DNA from: Halorubrum cibi
GTDB lineage: Archaea > Halobacteriota > Halobacteria > Halobacteriales > Haloferacaceae
Direction: 5' to 3'
Assembly: GCF_900182635.1 (NCBI RefSeq)
Contig: NZ_FXTD01000006.1
Location: 62,001 to 126,000, forward strand
Length of the DNA: 64,000 nucleotides
Program-made: the position numbers and the translations under genes
Shown here: one piece after another, positions 61,613-64,000 of the stretch
Layout of the letters: each line of letters opens with the position of its first letter
How positions within the stretch are numbered: the stretch's first letter is position 1
Notes under the pieces: model-generated
Databases searched by the model: none
What the model was told of the DNA's origin: nothing
Seen by the model: the letters and a program-made list of their open reading frames with translations, nothing else

Positions 61613-64000
61613 GTGACCCTCGCCGATCGGGCCGTCGAGCGGGTCGACGAGCTCGCCACCGAGCGCCCGGTGACCGTCATCGTCGCGTTCCTGCTCGTGA
61701 GCGTCGTCGCGCTCGGGGGCGTCACGGCGATCTCGACGTCCGCGGGGGCCGACCAGTTCACCCAGGACATCCCGGCCCAGCAGGCGCTCGACGAGATCGA
61801 CGAGGAGTTCGAGTCCTCGATCGGCGGCTCGGCCACCGCCGCACAGGTCATCGTCACCGAGGACAACGTCCTCTCTCGCGACGCGCTCGTGCGGATCCTC
61901 GAGACACAGGACAGACTGGAGTCGCGCTCGACGCTGCGCGTCGGATCGACGACCAGCCACGCGAACGCGATCGCCCGCCAGCTCGATCCGTCGGCCGAGA
62001 CGTCCGGCGAACAGCGCGACGCGGTCGCGGCGGCGACGCCGACCGAACTCGCCGCGGCGATCGACGCCGCCGACGAGTCCGGCGCGGTGGCCGCGCAGGT
62101 GTCAACGGACTACAATCCGACCGCACAGCAGGCCGACAGCGCGATCGTCGGCGTCACCTACGACGTGCCCGACTCGGCGACGACCGCGCGGGTCGAGACG
62201 CTCCAGGTCCGGAGCGTCGAGGTCGTCGACTCCGTGCCGGGCATGGAGGCCGGCGAGAACGCGATCCTCTTCGGCGACGGGATCCTCCAAAGCGAGATCA
62301 CCGCGCTCTTGACCGACACCGCGGTCATCGTCTTCCCCGCGGCGTTCGTGTTCATCCTCCTGTTCCTGCTTTTGGCCTACCGCGACCCGATCGACATGAC
62401 GCTCGGACTCTCCGCGCTCGGGATGTCGGTGCTGTGGACGTTCGGGTTCATGGGGTACGCCGGGATCCCCTTCTCGGACTCGTTGATAACCGTCTTCCCG
62501 CTTCTCGTCGCGGTCGGGATCGACTTCGGGATCCACATCATCAACCGATATCGCGAGGAACGGTTGGACGGCCACGGGATCGGCGACTCCATGCGGACGA
62601 CGACCGACCAGCTGTTCATCGCGTTCCTGCTCGTGACGATCACGACCGTCGTCAGCCTGATCGCCAACGTCGTGAGCCCGTTCGATCCGAACCGCGACTT
62701 CGGGATCGTCGCCGCCGTGGGGATGGTGTTCACGCTCGCCGTCTTCGGCGTCTACCTCCCCGCGGCGAAGGTGTTCGTCGACCGGTGGCGTGAGCGACTT
62801 CCCGTCCCCGACTTCGGATCGACGCCGCTCGGGACTGGGGGATCCCGGCTCGGGCGCGCGCTCCACGTCGGCGTCGACCTCTCGCGGGTCGCACCCGTCC
62901 TCGTCGTGGTCGTCGTGCTTCTCGGCGGGGCGCTCGGCGGCGCGTACGGGACCGGCGTCGACACCGAGTTCTCCGAGGAGGCGTTCTTCCCGGACGAACA
63001 GCGGCTGGAGACCTACAGCCAGCTTCCGGAGCCGCTCGCGCCGACCGACTACACGTTCCTCGACGTGCTCACCCTCTTCGAGGAGGACTTCGACCAGAGC
63101 TTCGTCGGCTCCGTGACGTTGTACATCGACCAGTCCGTCCGCGACGACGACTCGCTCGAGCTCATCGACCGGACCACCCGAAACCCGCCCGACACCTTCG
63201 CGACGACCGACGAGCGTCGCGCCCAGAGCACGAGCGTCGTCACGGTGATCGAAGAGCACGCCGAGAGCGACGCCGAGTTCCGCCGACTCGTCGAGCGGAA
63301 CGACCGCCTCGGCACGGGCGTCCCCGACCGCAACGTCGACGAGGTGTACGACGCGCTGCTCGACTCCCCGGCGGAGGAGCGGGCGCGCGGGTACATCGCG
63401 GCCGACCGCGGGAGCGCCCGGATCGACTACACGGTCCGGCCGGGCGTCGAGAGCGCGCAGGCGGTCGGGGACGCGCGGGCGCTCGCGGAGCGGACGCCGC
63501 TGACCGCGGTCGCGACCGGGACGCTCGTCGTCAACGAGGCCGTGATCGACCTGCTCCTCGACTCGGCGGTTCGGAGCCTGATCGCGGCGTTCGTCTTCAC
63601 GGCGGCGTTCCTGATGCTCTCGTACCGGTATCTGGAGGGGAAGGCGGTCTACGGGGTCCTCAACCTCGTCCCCGTCCTCGCGACCGTCGGGCTGCTCGCC
63701 GGGTCGATGTGGCTGCTGGACATCCCGCTGACGCCGATCAACGCGCCCATCCTCTCCGTCTCCATCGGGCTCGGAGTGGACTACACCGTCCACTTCGTCC
63801 ACCGGTTCGTCGACGAGTACAAGGGTGGCGCGCCGCTTCAGGAGGCGCTCGACGTCACCATCGGCGGCACCGGCGGGGCACTCACCGGGAGCATGCTCAC
63901 GACCGTCACCGGCCTCGGCGTGCTCTGGCTCGCCGTGATCCCGCTGATCCAGGAGTTCGGGGCCTTACTCGCGCTCGGCGTGTTCTACGCGTACCTCTGT
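61613..64000 (+). CDS. RND/MMPL-family exporter, 3' end beyond the window
   Basis: 796 codons are visible from GTG 61613, still open at the window end. It has an N-terminal helix (VTVIVAFLLVSVVALGGV), a large extracytoplasmic loop, a block of helices with AVGIDFGIHIINRYREERLDG, and, in the second half, a matching block with SIGLGVDYTVHFVHRFVDEYKGG; the paired GxDF/Y motifs in helix 4-type segments are the RND/MMPL hallmark. It would export lipids, terpenoids or drugs in partnership with the preceding CARDB-like protein. The gene lies 66 nt after that gene on the same strand. Confidence 0.9.
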   Translation, partial: MTLADRAVERVDELATERPVTVIVAFLLVSVVALGGVTAISTSAGADQFTQDIPAQQALDEIDEEFESSIGGSATAAQVIVTEDNVLSRDALVRILETQDRLESRSTLRVGSTTSHANAIARQLDPSAETSGEQRDAVAAATPTELAAAIDAADESGAVAAQVSTDYNPTAQQADSAIVGVTYDVPDSATTARVETLQVRSVEVVDSVPGMEAGENAILFGDGILQSEITALLTDTAVIVFPAAFVFILLFLLLAYRDPIDMTLGLSALGMSVLWTFGFMGYAGIPFSDSLITVFPLLVAVGIDFGIHIINRYREERLDGHGIGDSMRTTTDQLFIAFLLVTITTVVSLIANVVSPFDPNRDFGIVAAVGMVFTLAVFGVYLPAAKVFVDRWRERLPVPDFGSTPLGTGGSRLGRALHVGVDLSRVAPVLVVVVVLLGGALGGAYGTGVDTEFSEEAFFPDEQRLETYSQLPEPLAPTDYTFLDVLTLFEEDFDQSFVGSVTLYIDQSVRDDDSLELIDRTTRNPPDTFATTDERRAQSTSVVTVIEEHAESDAEFRRLVERNDRLGTGVPDRNVDEVYDALLDSPAEERARGYIAADRGSARIDYTVRPGVESAQAVGDARALAERTPLTAVATGTLVVNEAVIDLLLDSAVRSLIAAFVFTAAFLMLSYRYLEGKAVYGVLNLVPVLATVGLLAGSMWLLDIPLTPINAPILSVSIGLGVDYTVHFVHRFVDEYKGGAPLQEALDVTIGGTGGALTGSMLTTVTGLGVLWLAVIPLIQEFGALLALGVFYAYLC

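Noticed and set aside
59324-61960. An 878-codon open frame on the minus strand across the CARDB-like gene
   Set aside because: Antisense of a protein with signal peptide and repeated domains; composition is typical of shadow frames and no conserved motif appears.

Overview
The window is chromosomal DNA from a haloarchaeon, most likely Halorubrum or a close relative. The evidence is high G+C, strongly acidic proteins, TATA boxes about 27 nt upstream of start codons with no ribosome binding site (leaderless genes), and haloarchaeal families: halocyanin, a PGF-CTERM anchored binding protein, a Bat-type HTH regulator, archaeal CPSF, RNase P subunits, a proteasome alpha subunit, TFS, and the ADH/DHQ-II aromatic route. 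There is no CRISPR array, rRNA, intact insertion sequence or prophage. One tRNA gene (Thr, anticodon CGT) is present.

Layout. 1-4.3 kb: a cut-off membrane protein, an NAD-dependent epimerase, two small membrane proteins, an esterase-type hydrolase, a DUF5799-like protein and a halocyanin. 4.3-10.8 kb: a threonine synthase homologue lacking the usual PLP lysine, divergent btuF / btuCD (corrinoid uptake), a Trm5-like methyltransferase and a half-size EamA protein. 10.8-18.6 kb: an AT-rich gap and tRNA-Thr, threonine aldolase, M32 carboxypeptidase, an FAD oxidoreductase and two sensor kinases. 18.6-23.9 kb: aromatic amino acid genes trpC-trpB-trpA then aroA' and aroB', with paired TGTACA boxes in the trp promoter. 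24-33.7 kb: an MGMT homologue with Asp for the acceptor Cys, then an acetate-type module of two acetyl-CoA synthetase paralogues flanking a degenerate-integrase/Bat-HTH fusion, followed by a two-subunit sodium/solute symporter, a universal stress protein and a small membrane protein.

33.7-46 kb: MATE exporter, M20 dipeptidase, CopA copper pump, cold shock protein, an SDR enzyme, a class I glutamine amidotransferase, an RNase H-fold exonuclease, a bactofilin-like protein and two tiny haloarchaeal proteins (DUF5786, DUF5800). Intergenic gaps here carry a dispersed hairpin element (two good copies, plus a partial third at 57.6 kb) and tandem repeats. 46-56.5 kb is an information-processing block: Rpp30, a methyltransferase, Pop5, proteasome alpha, aCPSF1 ribonuclease, and TFS, mixed with a GNAT, an SDR, methylglyoxal synthase and hypothetical genes. 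56.5-64 kb: AlaX editing protein, HD-domain protein, and a TetR regulator divergent from a probable export operon (57-codon leader ORF, CARDB-like surface protein, RND/MMPL pump cut off by the window end).

The most interesting signals are active-site losses in two conserved enzymes, the integrase-Bat fusion inside the acetate module, the dispersed hairpin element, palindrome-bearing in-frame insertions in TrpA and an SDR enzyme, the candidate TRP boxes, and the TetR-controlled export operon with its small leaderless first ORF. All functional statements are by recognition of motifs and family resemblance; no database search was run.
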